Assembly: GCA_022036555.1 (NCBI GenBank)
Contig: CM039134.1
Coordinates: 11,594,818 to 11,658,817, forward strand
DNA length: 64,000 bases
Origin: Microstegium vimineum
Lineage: Eukaryota; Streptophyta; Magnoliopsida; Poales; Poaceae
Reading direction: 5' to 3'
This document shows, in pieces, positions 54,841-64,000 of this stretch. Each line of letters opens with the position of its first letter. Positions within the stretch are counted from its first letter, which is position 1. The notes beneath the pieces were generated by a model. The model was not told the DNA's origin. It made no database searches and worked only from the letters and a program-made list of their open reading frames with translations. Both the position numbers and the translations under genes were made by a program.

Positions 54841-55581
54841 AGGGGGCAGCCGGCGGCTGTAGGCGTCAGAACTTGACCATGTTGACAATCGACGATCTGT
54901 TGGACGCGTCGTGAAGGCTCCAGGACTGACTGATGTCTCCTGCTTGTTCTCGCGCCAGTCGGATGACTCATCCACAACGACTCATCCGACTTTTCTAGAC
55001 AAAGGCAGTCGCCCTTTCTGCTAAAAACACACACGAGTTTTCTGGACTCGTTGTGGGAGGTGCGTGGGCCATGGATGGCGGCACTGCACTGGCGTCGTGA
55101 ATAATGGGCTGAAAAGGTGCAAAGAGGTGGGCTGGCATACCCAACTGTGAGATTACAGACCATGCCCAACTTGCCAGGTTAAGATGGACCTTGAGTCTGA
55201 GAGTGGGCTCTGGAGTCTAGATGCATTGGTGTGGTGTGTAACAAGCTGGCTGAAAATGTCGAATCGACCCAGGTGAGATGGGCGGGAATACTTAAGATGA
55301 CTTAGCCTTGGGGGGGCCAACGGCATGGTTTGGATCCAACTAGGCACGGTACGACTAGAGTGGGCCTGACACATGGTAGATGAATCGTGGTGGCCCACGA
55401 TCTCAGTCCAAGGCCTACATACAACACTGGGCTGAGCTGGGTTGGTTGTGCTTTCCGATTTGACTAGCCCAACTAGTTTGGCAGCCCAACACGGATATAT
55501 CCATTTTTTTAGAGAATGAATAAAATCTAGCTTTCCAGATCTTTAAGGTAGAGGCATAAGTTCATAAGTCCAAAATTGTTA
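54841..55581. other. Intergenic, no gene recognised
   Basis: Mixed-composition sequence with overlapping open frames in all phases and none with a known domain. Repeated GGGCTG/TGGGCC words suggest old repeat material. Confidence 0.4.
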
Positions 55582-55837
55582 CTCCCTCCCTTACAAATTA
55601 TAAGACATTCGAGAATATTGAAGAGTTAAAAGATCTCAAGTTTGACAAAATAAATTTATAAAGAAAATTATAAAGAATTATGACAACAAATAAGTATACT
55701 ATAAAAATATAATTGATGAAAAATATTTAGTTAGTATCATAAATGTTATTATATTATCTAATATAAGTTTGGTCAAATTTGAGATACTTTGACTCTTCAA
55801 TATTTTTAGAATGTCTTATAATTTAGGATGAAAAAAG
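55582..55837. mobile_element. Stowaway MITE
   Basis: CTCCCTCCCTTACAAATTAT follows TA (55580-55581), and the inverted right end GTCTTATAATTTAGGATGAA precedes TA (55838-55839). The inverted matching extends through GACATTC/GAATGTC. It is 256 bp with no coding capacity. Confidence 0.8.
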
Positions 55838-56444
55838 TACAAAGTTTAACTAATTGTGTTTAACATTAATAGCCAATATGAGCGAGCGCGGCCTTGGCAT
55901 GAGTGACCTTGGCTCCCGGCAAGCTTAAGTGACCCCTGGTGCACGGGGTGGCATCAGCCCGACACATACAACCTCGCTTAACCTGACATAAGGTCTAAAG
56001 GCAACGTGAAGATGAAGTGGTCAACACCTCGAGGAAGACCAAAGAGTTCTTTTGAAGATCATATAAGCATACAGGCCTAGATGAAAAGATGCAAAGAAAC
56101 AAAGTAAAATGAGCACTGTCAAGGACCACTCGAAAAGGTCTCGTATAAAGAGGCATCTCGGAGAAAAAGGATGTGTTTGGAAGAAGACAGGCAACGTCCA
56201 GCCACTCATCGGAAAATGTCCTGTGATGCAAAAGAATAGGGCACCGGAGCTTAGGCTCGAAAAAGATTGTTCTGCAGAAGGTTTCACCGACACCTACCAT
56301 CGAAATTCTTCAATGACACTATGGAGAGAGCACCAGAGATTAGACCATGTTCCCAACACTATGTAGTAGGGTTTGGAGGTCACTGAATGGACTAAGAAGG
56401 TTATAAGGCCGGACCTCAAGTTTGAGGTCGATCCTATAGCTTAA

Positions 56445-56556
56445 GGGTCTGTTTGTTCCATTGAAATTTAATTTATGCTAAATATTTATACTGATTTATT
56501 GTGAAAGAAAAAAATATTGTTTGTTTACTGAAAAATAGTGTAGCCAAACATGACCT
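56445..56556. mobile_element. Short MITE with TAA duplication
   Basis: GGGTCTGTTTGTTCCATTG at the left and AGTGTAGCCAAACATGACC at the right are partly inverted (GGTCTGTTTG versus GGTCATGTTTGGC), with TAA immediately outside each end. It is 112 bp and probably an internally deleted Tourist-like element. Confidence 0.5.
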
Positions 56557-57500
56557 AAAGCTCCATACGAGATTAGCTCTTTAGTGTAGATAAGATCGAT
56601 CGTAATAAGAAGTTTAGCATTCTCTTGTTATTATTCACACTAGTGGTGCCCCAAGAAGATTTAGTCGGGCCGTGCCAAGGAGGTTAGTGGGACCGTGCCG
56701 ACTGCCCACTTGTGCCGAGTTAGAAGTGGACCAAGCACGACACAAACCGTGAGCCGTGCCCACACATTCTACTCCTACTAGAAGTACAGTAAATGATTTG
56801 GATTGTGCGTATCTGGTACCGATAGTATCGCGTGAATGAAAAGCGAAAATTGTGCAGACGTGGGCGGTGATTCAGCCTGTCGACTCCAGCAAAGCTAATA
56901 ATACAACCCATTGCTGCTTGTTTGAATTCTTTCAACCAACCTCTCAGCTCATTCATATAATGATTTCACCTTCACATTTAATGTATAACTCACTTGTCTA
57001 TCTCACAGTATTTTTTGATTCTTATGTCCAAGTTGATTGTAATCTTACATCCCATTTTAGTAGCTAAACTTAGATGATTTTAGGCCCTAAACTATTAAAC
57101 ACCCCCTTAAAATGTCTTCTAAATTTTAGTTCATGCACTAAACTTTAGGAGACACTAAACTTTAGAGGGTAAACCAAACATACCTTTAACATTTAGCCTG
57201 CTTGCAGCCCATCACTGTACTTTCATCAAACAACGCGCTTCTGCTTCCGAGCTTCTAGGAAACTGCCCGCCCGGAACAACCAAACTTTGGCTTCGTGACA
57301 CACCGAGATCCGCACCGGGCGCCGCGCGGCCTCTCCGTCGGCCTTCCACGTGGCCAAGCCGCGGCGCGATGCCTGCCAGATTCGCCGACCGAGGCAGCAG
57401 CCAGCCATCACCAAGACCCATCTCGCAGTCCGTCTCACGCATAGTAAAAAAAAAGTCGGTGCCCCTGCCGCTGCGTGTCGCGTCGTCGTCGTCGCTCGCC
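56557..57500. other. Intergenic upstream of the calmodulin-like gene
   Basis: Around 56650-56770 a GGGCCGTGCC-rich patch resembles the hAT-family repeat at 22.8 kb. Around 57075-57190 CTAAACTTTAGAGGGTAAACCAAACA resembles a Tourist-like right end without a partner. From 57220 GC-rich DNA is probably promoter-proximal to the calmodulin-like gene. Confidence 0.45.
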
Positions 57501-57697
57501 ACTGTGCCTGCACCAGCGGCCTATTAATACCTCCTCCGGCGAGACCATTCCCCATTACTCCAAATTACCAACAACCAACCACCGGCATCCACAAGCTCAC
57601 ATCACACACATCCTCTTCAGCTGCTCACTGCCGCAGAACCACACAGGCAAAGCGCCCTTCACACCACCACCGCTCCACGCTTCGTTCCACCAGCGCC
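57501..57697 (+). promoter_or_regulatory. Promoter/leader of the calmodulin-like gene
   Basis: CTATTAATAC at about 57520-57530 is a TATA-like box 170 bases before the ATG. The transcript leader that follows is A/C-rich (CAACAACCAACCACC), as in many plant 5' UTRs. Confidence 0.45.
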
Positions 57698-58258
57698 ATG
57701 TCGACCAGCGCCAGCAAGAAGCAGGCCCAGAGGCCCCCAGCGGTGTTGTCGGCCAACGACGCGGAGATGCAGAGGGTGTTCTCGCGCATCGACACGGACG
57801 GCGACGGCCTGATCTCGCCGTCAGAGCTAGCCGCGGTGTCGCGCGCTATCTCCCCGCCAGCGACCTCCTCGCACGGCCGCCGCGAGGTGGCCGCGATGAT
57901 GGACGAGCTCGACACGGACCGCGACGGTTTCGTGGACCTCGGCGAGTTCAAGGCGTTCCACGCGCGCGGCGGTGGCGCTGGCGGCGGGGACGGTGACGAC
58001 GGCGACGGCGACGCCGAGCTCCGCGCTGCCTTCGACGTCTACGACGTCGACGGCGACGGCCGTATCACGGCGGCCGAGCTCGGTAAGGTGCTCTCGCGCA
58101 TCGGTGAAGGGTGTACCGCTGAGGAGTGCCAAAGGATGATCGCTAGCGTCGATACCGACGGTGACGGCTGCGTCGGCTTCGAAGAGTTCAAGAAGATGAT
58201 GTGCCCCGAGACCCAAGCCGGCGCCGGCGCCGGGCTGGACAAGACCAAGAAGGAGTAA
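57698..58258 (+). CDS. CML: Calmodulin-like protein with four EF-hands
   Basis: This 186-residue calcium sensor binds Ca2+ through four canonical EF loops: DTDGDGLISPSE (32-43), DTDRDGFVDLGE (72-83), DVDGDGRITAAE (116-127) and DTDGDGCVGFEE (152-163). Each has D at loop position 1 and E at position 12, so all four should bind. The linker between EF2 and EF3 (about residues 90-105) is an unusual Gly/Asp run (GGGAGGGDGDDGDGD), longer than the calmodulin central helix. A 20-residue N-terminal extension carries KK/QAQR, and the C-terminus is Gly/Ala-rich ending KTKKE. No palmitoylation or membrane motif is obvious. The gene is intronless, as many grass CML genes are. The ATG at 57698 is preferred over longer in-frame starts because the upstream frame lies in the A/C-rich leader. 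The stop TAA is at 58256-58258. Confidence 0.95.
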   Translation: MSTSASKKQAQRPPAVLSANDAEMQRVFSRIDTDGDGLISPSELAAVSRAISPPATSSHGRREVAAMMDELDTDRDGFVDLGEFKAFHARGGGAGGGDGDDGDGDAELRAAFDVYDVDGDGRITAAELGKVLSRIGEGCTAEECQRMIASVDTDGDGCVGFEEFKKMMCPETQAGAGAGLDKTKKE

Positions 58259-60055
58259 TGGGTGTGTGCTCGGGGTGTCTCTGCCTTCTGGCATCAATTT
58301 CACCTAGCCTGGAGGACATACTCCTGCACTGCACCTCAAGTAAAACTACTGTAATTGGGAATAGAAATTCTCCATGACTATCATGTAGACGTATTATTGT
58401 ATAATGTATTACGTAGCCATTATCTACAGTACTAGTATTATATTCTGGCGTACTAGATGTATGCACCGATTTGATTTGCTGATCCAGTCATCCAGAACCG
58501 TTTGGTTTGACTTGTCCAAGCCATTCCCGGCTCACATGCGTCAAGAGAGTACTACCACGGAACCAAATACTACAGCGGATCGTAGAGAAACTGGAGCTCC
58601 TCTCTTCAGAGTTCAGACACAAGTTTCTCTGAACCTTTTGCTTTCCTGTGTTTTCCCTGTTTCAGAATTCAGTGACCGTTCGTTTTATTTTGAGTTTTGA
58701 CAGCGGTTCCACTGTTGTGATTCTGATTCAGCTGATTGGGCGGTCGACAAATTCCGATGTGACAGCAATATCCATATATATATCGGTAGGAGATAAGGAG
58801 AGAGATGCGTTGGCATTCTGATAGCGCGTGCGCGTGGGTGCCCTGCACCTGCAACCAGAGCAATCGGTTCCACTTCCATCCACACTGCAATGAACTCTTC
58901 GTGGCACTGGCGTGGACACGTCTGTATCTATCAGCTTTCTATATCTACTACTCCTATATACTGTACCATAGTAGTAGTACTCTGTAGAAGCAGTGGGTTA
59001 GGCAGCGCACGTCGATCATTAGAGTACACGTAGCTGCGCGTTGCAAAAGCAGCAGTGAAGCATCATATTCTGTGGCTCTCTGAGCAGTCACTCGTTTTCA
59101 TCCTTCCACGGACGGGCCACTTCAAAATCACCCAGACCCTTCGGAATCAAGGGTCCCAGATGACCGGCTAATGGTCCATGTGTCCTTTCAGAGATTTTCG
59201 GTTCTTCAGCCGGTCAGCTAAGCTCAGATCTTCAGCGATACTACTTGTCAGCTTAATTTGTCTAAGCTTGCTCGCTCTTCTTGGGGTCGACGTCGACCGT
59301 CAGTTGCCAATTTTCAAAACAAATGGCTTCCCACGATCATAATCAAAGAGGCAAAGAAAGATATGCAGGATGTGGATATATATATATATATATATATAAT
59401 ATTGGTCAAAGTCTAATTCGATGGTTCCCCACAGGCCACAGGCCACAAAATGACCTTCGCAAAGTCAACTGCAAACGCACCGGCCACCGGCTACCTCTCT
59501 GCTGACAAGCGCCACCGGATTTGGATCCCGCTTGCGGCTTCCACGACCATGCACGCGTCACGAAGGAGTGGGCTTGTTTCGGTCGGATCGATTCGGCCTG
59601 ATTCTATACCACCTCGGACAAAAAATGAACATTCGGTTAGATATGGCCCATAATGAAAACTGGTAGATCTAGAACCTTTCTTCCTTCATTTGGCCCACAA
59701 TAAAAATCTTTCTATGTCTACAACAGAGACGAGCCAGGTTTGAATGAAACATTAGAATTCGCTTGATCCGGCCCAAGAACAAAAATATGTCTATTTTCAA
59801 TACCAAACAACGGAACGAGGCCTGACTCATCTCTACATCACATCTTTTGTTAGGCGAAGGAGAGAAAAAGAGATAAGTGAGAGCGTACTTTATTTTTCAA
59901 ATAAAAATACTGTCTCCATCCTAAAAAAATATTATTCTAAGTTGAAACGGTACATCATTTTTAAAACTTTAAGTAGTTTTTCTTTAAGAAAAATGTTATT
60001 AATCTGTATATCCCCAATACATGAATTGTGAAAATATATTCTACAATTCCTCTAA
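58259..60055. other. Intergenic, with an (AT)n microsatellite
   Basis: 3' flank of the calmodulin-like gene, then unremarkable sequence. A dinucleotide (AT)n repeat lies at 59376-59399. From 59900 TACTGTCTCCATCCTAAAAAAAT resembles a Stowaway left end, but no right end is visible. No gene is supported. Confidence 0.45.
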
Positions 60056-60417
60056 GGTTCTGTTTAGATCCTTCAAACTGAATTTATTTTAATAATCATA
60101 ATTTACACATATATTAATCAAGCTGATATGGTTGTATATAGATTATATTTGTATATTATTGTTCACTATATGAGATACATACTTATTTATTGTATTTCTA
60201 TCGTCAAAGAGTGTGTTTGAAAAAACGGGTTATAAGTTGCAAAGTAGAAATATGGAATAATAACCTATAGAATTAATTTTCATCTCTCATCCTATGAATT
60301 TAAGATAGGATTATATGTGAACTTTAAAAAGTGGTCGAATGTCAATTTTCAAGCCAAATAGCTTAACTTATTAAAGTAGATTTCAATTTGTTCAAATGAA
60401 AAGATCTAAACGGCCCC
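60056..60417. mobile_element. MITE with TAA target duplication
   Basis: TAA lies at 60053-60055 and 60418-60420. The left end GGTTCTGTTTAGATCCTTC is inverted in the right end (read on the minus strand GGGGCCGTTTAGATCTTTTC). The 362-bp AT-rich body has no coding capacity. Ends and trinucleotide duplication point to the Tourist/PIF group. Confidence 0.7.
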
Positions 60418-60420
60418 TAA

Positions 60421-61840
60421 TAATAATTATAACACATCATAAATTTTAGTATCCTTCTGTATCTATTTGATTAAACTTTGTTGAAGGCTGGACTAATAGT
60501 GATATCATTTTCCTTTTGTATCATAATTTTTGTATGCTTTTCCTTTTGCTTTTTTTCTTCTCAGAACTAGTGGTATTAATAATATTATAGAGAGATACAT
60601 TATACAGATACTGTGAAACCAGGCCCGTCTTTTTTTGAAAGATTCTTACAAATATGTACCTGCTTAATTAATTTCAAAATCTAGATACTTGTTTCATTTT
60701 AAACGCCGAGATCTATAGGATAAACAACTCGATGTCAAGATCTATGGTGCCAAGCTTGGCGCCAAAATCTACGGTGACGAGCTCCCTACCAAATATAACC
60801 GCGCCACCAGTGTTGTGTCGAGACGTGTAAGTTCGGCGCTAGCATTGATGGCACCGAGCTAAGAGTCTAGATATTGAAATTATTCGAGCATGAACGTATT
60901 TTAAAGAATCTTTCAAAAAAAAGACCAAAAAGTAAAAAAGGACAGGTGAAACCACGACGAACAAACTCGTCAACAGCCCATGTGGGGCAAAAGGATAAAA
61001 CTCGGCCCATCTTAAGGAAAGGTTAGCCCATATTTGTTTCTTTTGTTTGTTTCCGTCTTCTTCAAATCCCTGTGTATATATTCAACACTCTCCGAAGCAT
61101 GACCAGACATTTTCTGAAACCTAAGTACCTAACTCAATATTTGCTCAGTAAATTTTGACATTTTACATGAAACTGTTGAAATAATATACTAAAAATATTG
61201 AACTAGTATACATTTAAGAATTTCGAGATTGTGTTAGAAGAGAAGACTAAATGTTACTATTTGATCTCATTCTGTTCAACTGTCTAATCAACTTGGAGGT
61301 TCAACTGGATTTGCAAAACAAAAAAAAATACTCAGTTTGAGAAAAATGTTTTAAATTTTAATCTCAAAGCGATTTCCCAGCCCCACCTCGTACTACCCCA
61401 ACTCAGGCCTGCCAGTTTCAAAAAAAAAAAACTCAGGCCTGCCACCAAGACTTCTTCCACCTCTACTCATCATTTAACGTGTTTTTAATTTTTCACATCG
61501 AAGAATAAGTATACTAACATACTCCTACTATTTTCCTTTTAAAAAAAATACTCTTACTCTACATGTGTCTTTTTTTCCTCCGAAAATACAGTACTACATG
61601 TGTTTGTTTTCCAAACACGTTGAGTTTGTCAAGGCCTTCCCCAAAACAAATTGTGACGTGCCATATACACGGAAATCATCATCTTGATGTGTTGGTCGAT
61701 CTGACAATCAAGAAATGGATTCATCTTCAACAACAAACAACCTTCAATCCTGGTTACCAAAAACACCTTCAAAAATGAGTTTGCGCTCCTGCTACTGCGC
61801 GCAAAAAGGAGCTACCTCCCCTTGATTGATCTATGGATAA
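60421..61840. other. Intergenic, no gene recognised
   Basis: AT-rich sequence with a small region at 60700-60850 in which words like GGCGCCAAA and ACCGAGCTA recur, the nature of which is unclear. No domain or bounded repeat is supported. Confidence 0.4.
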
Positions 61841-61992
61841 GCAATCTAGTGTAATCTTTTTAGTATGGTTTATTTTCTTCATTTCCTTCTTTTGTCTCTT
61901 AAGCTTTGTTCCCTGCCCCTCTCCCCTCCCTCTTTTGTAATCACTTTTTAAACTCATTTTTTTTAACTTACCAGTAGGGCTTCGTCCCTCCT
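61841..61992 (+). mobile_element. 3' end of a LINE (L1-type), remnant
   Basis: A T-rich stretch followed by TTTTGTAATCACTT, a CCAGTAGGGCTTCGTCCCTCCTG hairpin-like segment and TGTCAAAAAAAATAAAA is the usual tail of grass L1 elements. The 5' limit is unclear and no LINE protein is seen. Confidence 0.5.
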
Positions 61993-62449
61993 GTTTATTG
62001 TCAAAAAAAATAAAATCAAATGCGTAGCTTCAGGGAGCCGTTTCGTCGTCTTTCCCCCGTTGTGAGTGCGCCACGTTCCACACTGAACAAACGTGACGTC
62101 GTGGTCGATCCCATTCCCAGCTCTGGGACTGTGATACGGGGCAGAGCACACACACTATGCATGCACGCGCCGAATCAGGCATTCTGGCTGGCTTTGCCTT
62201 TGTCTTGGTATTTTCTATATTAAGAAACAACAAACCACTTTGCTTGCTTGCTTGGGCCGTGAAGCATGAGTTTTCCATGCATGCGCAGGGCGGCATTGCG
62301 TACTGAAGTGACATCGACCGGCCGGGATCGATCGAGATGAAGCTGTTGCCAAAGATTCGAATTCGAGAACGATTCATGTTCACACACCATTGCTGGTGCT
62401 GATCCTGTGGCTCTCCTAGATCACATATAGGAGTACTCCTACGTTTTAA
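61993..62449. other. Intergenic, no gene recognised
   Basis: Ordinary sequence with no domain. It contains GATCGATCGA-type low-complexity words near 62325. Confidence 0.4.
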
Positions 62450-62777
62450 GATGTGTTTGGTTCATGGGATGGGGTGGGATGGAGTCATTCCATCCTAATT
62501 TCTAGGCTGTTTGGTTCGTGGATAGGGGAATGGAGTCATCCCAGTCCAGAAATATTCCCTTGAAAAGTAGGACGGACTCGCTCCCAAAATTTTGTCGGAC
62601 GTGCTCGCTCCCGTTTGTTGTGTCTGGTGTTGTCATCCTCTTTGCTGATATCCCTCCAACCAAACACCAAAATAGAACCATTCCATTATTTCAACCAAAC
62701 ACCGAATAGAACCGTCATGTCCCTAAATCAGGAGCGGAACCGTTCCATTCTACCTCGCTCTCCAACCAAACACATCC
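62450..62777. mobile_element. MITE with TAA target duplication
   Basis: TAA lies at 62447-62449 and 62778-62780. The left end GATGTGTTTGGTTCATGGGA is inverted as CTCCAACCAAACACATCC at the right. An internal second GCTGTTTGGTTCGTGG near 62507 and CAACCAAACACC near 62655 and 62690 suggest that a related copy is nested inside. Confidence 0.75.
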
Positions 62778-62780
62778 TAA

Positions 62781-63900
62781 ACAACACAACCGACCTCGAG
62801 CGCTGCTGCTTTTAACCGATGCCCGTGCCTTGAAGCTTTGGATTTCGACTCCCTACGCCTAGGGCCTCCATTTTCGTCGTCGTGCCGGTGCAGTGGGGCG
62901 GCTGCAAATTGGACACGTACGTCGCACTCGGGTGATCCATCGTCGTCCTCGCGGCGGGCCGCCAGCAATGTTCAACAACGTTGGTGCGCTCAACGTACGG
63001 CTGCGGCTACAATTGTTTGAGTCAACATGTACAGTACATTGCATCATACTGCTGTATGTGTATGGTTTGTAAGCTGAGCATGCTGAGGGCCTGTTTGGAT
63101 TACGGGGAAAAAAAATAATTCTAATTCATGTTTTTTTTATAAAAAAAATGAAATTGATTCCTGTGTACTCTAGCACGACGAGTGCGGAAGATCCATGCAT
63201 CGCCGAAACCATCAGAATCTTCACCCTTGAGTGTGCCACCTCATCTTCTTCTTTCAATTATGAGGAATATAAAAAATGATTGGTATTTTAGTCTTTGCTG
63301 ACCGAATGTCCGAATCTAGCCAATCCCGAAACATATAGTACATATAATCTGGCTTTGAGAAGTTGGCGGTTAGATTGAAAACAGCAAAGGTATTGAGTGT
63401 GCTTCTTGGCGATATGATTCCATGTTGTGCTACAGTAGTACTAGATATACCACTAACAGCTAGCGAGTAAACAAGCTTGTAGTGCAACCAATCGCTTTTA
63501 CTTGTCTCTTCCCAAAGCCAAGAAAAGCACGGACTCTTGGAGTGTTGGAATGGTGCTTACTCCACTCGGACAAAAAAATAAAAAATAATAACGCTTACTA
63601 CGAGTAGTACAGCAGCTAATCAGAAGGGACACACACATGCACTCCCGCCGCCGCCTGCGTCCGCCGCTGACATTCCGGCCACGCCGCCGCCCGGGCTCCA
63701 CATGCCAGCCTGCAGATGAGCTCATGACGCGCTCTGAGCCGGCGAGACATGGCCCGCCGGATCTTGCGCATTCTTTACTGTCACTCAAAAGCACAAGCAC
63801 AGAGAGAAAAGACATTCCCCTGTCTCTGTGGGTGGTTGCTTCGAGTTCGCACGACGTTATGGCACGGCGTTCGTTGGGTGCAATTTTCGTGGTGATTTTG
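62781..63900. other. Intergenic, no gene recognised
   Basis: Contains a GC-rich stretch at 62.83-62.99 kb with overlapping short frames, then AT-rich sequence. GC content rises again after 63640, consistent with approaching a promoter. Confidence 0.4.
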
Positions 63901-64000
63901 ACGAACGACCAATCGGCTCTTTATATAAGGTGTCCCGCCGCGATCCCTCTCCCTCACCAGTCACCACACCGCAAGCAAAATCGGCATTTGCCACGCCAAG
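63901..64000 (+). promoter_or_regulatory. Promoter and leader of a gene beyond the right edge
   Basis: A CCAAT word (63909-63913) is followed by TATATAAG at 63922-63929. After it comes a C/A-rich leader-like sequence (CTCACCAGTCACCACACCGC) that runs to the end of the window with no start codon yet. The spacing resembles a GC-rich grass gene whose ATG is outside the window; what it encodes cannot be told. Confidence 0.55.

Noticed and set aside
1..64000. CRISPR array, prophage, integron or operon-like system
   Set aside because: No regularly spaced repeats and no bacterial genes; this is plant nuclear DNA.

Overview
The window is nuclear DNA of a grass, most likely a panicoid of the sorghum/sugarcane/maize group. 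The evidence is GC-rich monocot genes with NNC/NNG codon use, plant GT-AG introns, grass MITE families (Stowaway, Tourist, hAT), tRNA-derived SINEs of the Au type, two Copia retrotransposons, and long stretches of AT-rich intergenic DNA. There are no bacterial-type operons, CRISPR arrays or tRNA/rRNA genes that I can see.

Five host gene units are well supported: a class I cytosolic small heat-shock protein (sHSP) gene at 19.1 kb (+), a second sHSP at 29.1 kb that is a pseudogene (+), a third at 33.9-34.4 kb (-), a fourth at 53.5-53.9 kb (-), an LRK10-like receptor kinase with three exons at 48.7-51.2 kb (-), and a four-EF-hand calmodulin-like protein at 57.7-58.3 kb (+). (The four sHSP copies are counted as one cluster unit of three intact genes and one pseudogene.) The 3' part of an unidentified multi-exon gene lies at 1-3.2 kb (+), with phase-consistent splice sites and a repeated exon pair. 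A TATA box and leader-like sequence at the right edge announce another gene just outside the window.

Layout: 0-3.2 kb unidentified gene; 3.5-6.2 kb MITE and LTR debris; 6.7-18.8 kb a Helitron-like mosaic with repeated gene-leader fragments, a captured serine carboxypeptidase first exon, tandem repeats and a 2.1-kb solo-LTR-like insertion; 18.9-34.6 kb the proximal sHSP cluster, with a MuDR-type transposase fragment, an hAT MITE, Copia-1 (23.7-29.0 kb, minus strand) and a SINE; 36.6-45.8 kb an inverted repeat, a Stowaway fragment and Copia-2 (plus strand), itself split by a 3.05-kb solo-LTR-like insertion; 46-64 kb the receptor kinase, the distal sHSP, the calmodulin-like gene and many MITEs.

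The functional theme of the host genes is stress: heat-inducible chaperones, a calcium sensor and a receptor-like kinase. From memory, the same three gene types lie close together on the short arm of rice chromosome 1, so this is probably a conserved grass neighbourhood. I did not find a convincing new multi-gene biological system. The most unusual locus is the second sHSP gene: its promoter carries a duplicated G-box segment plus an hAT element, its 5' leader a whole Copia element, its 3' UTR a SINE, and its coding region two frameshifts.
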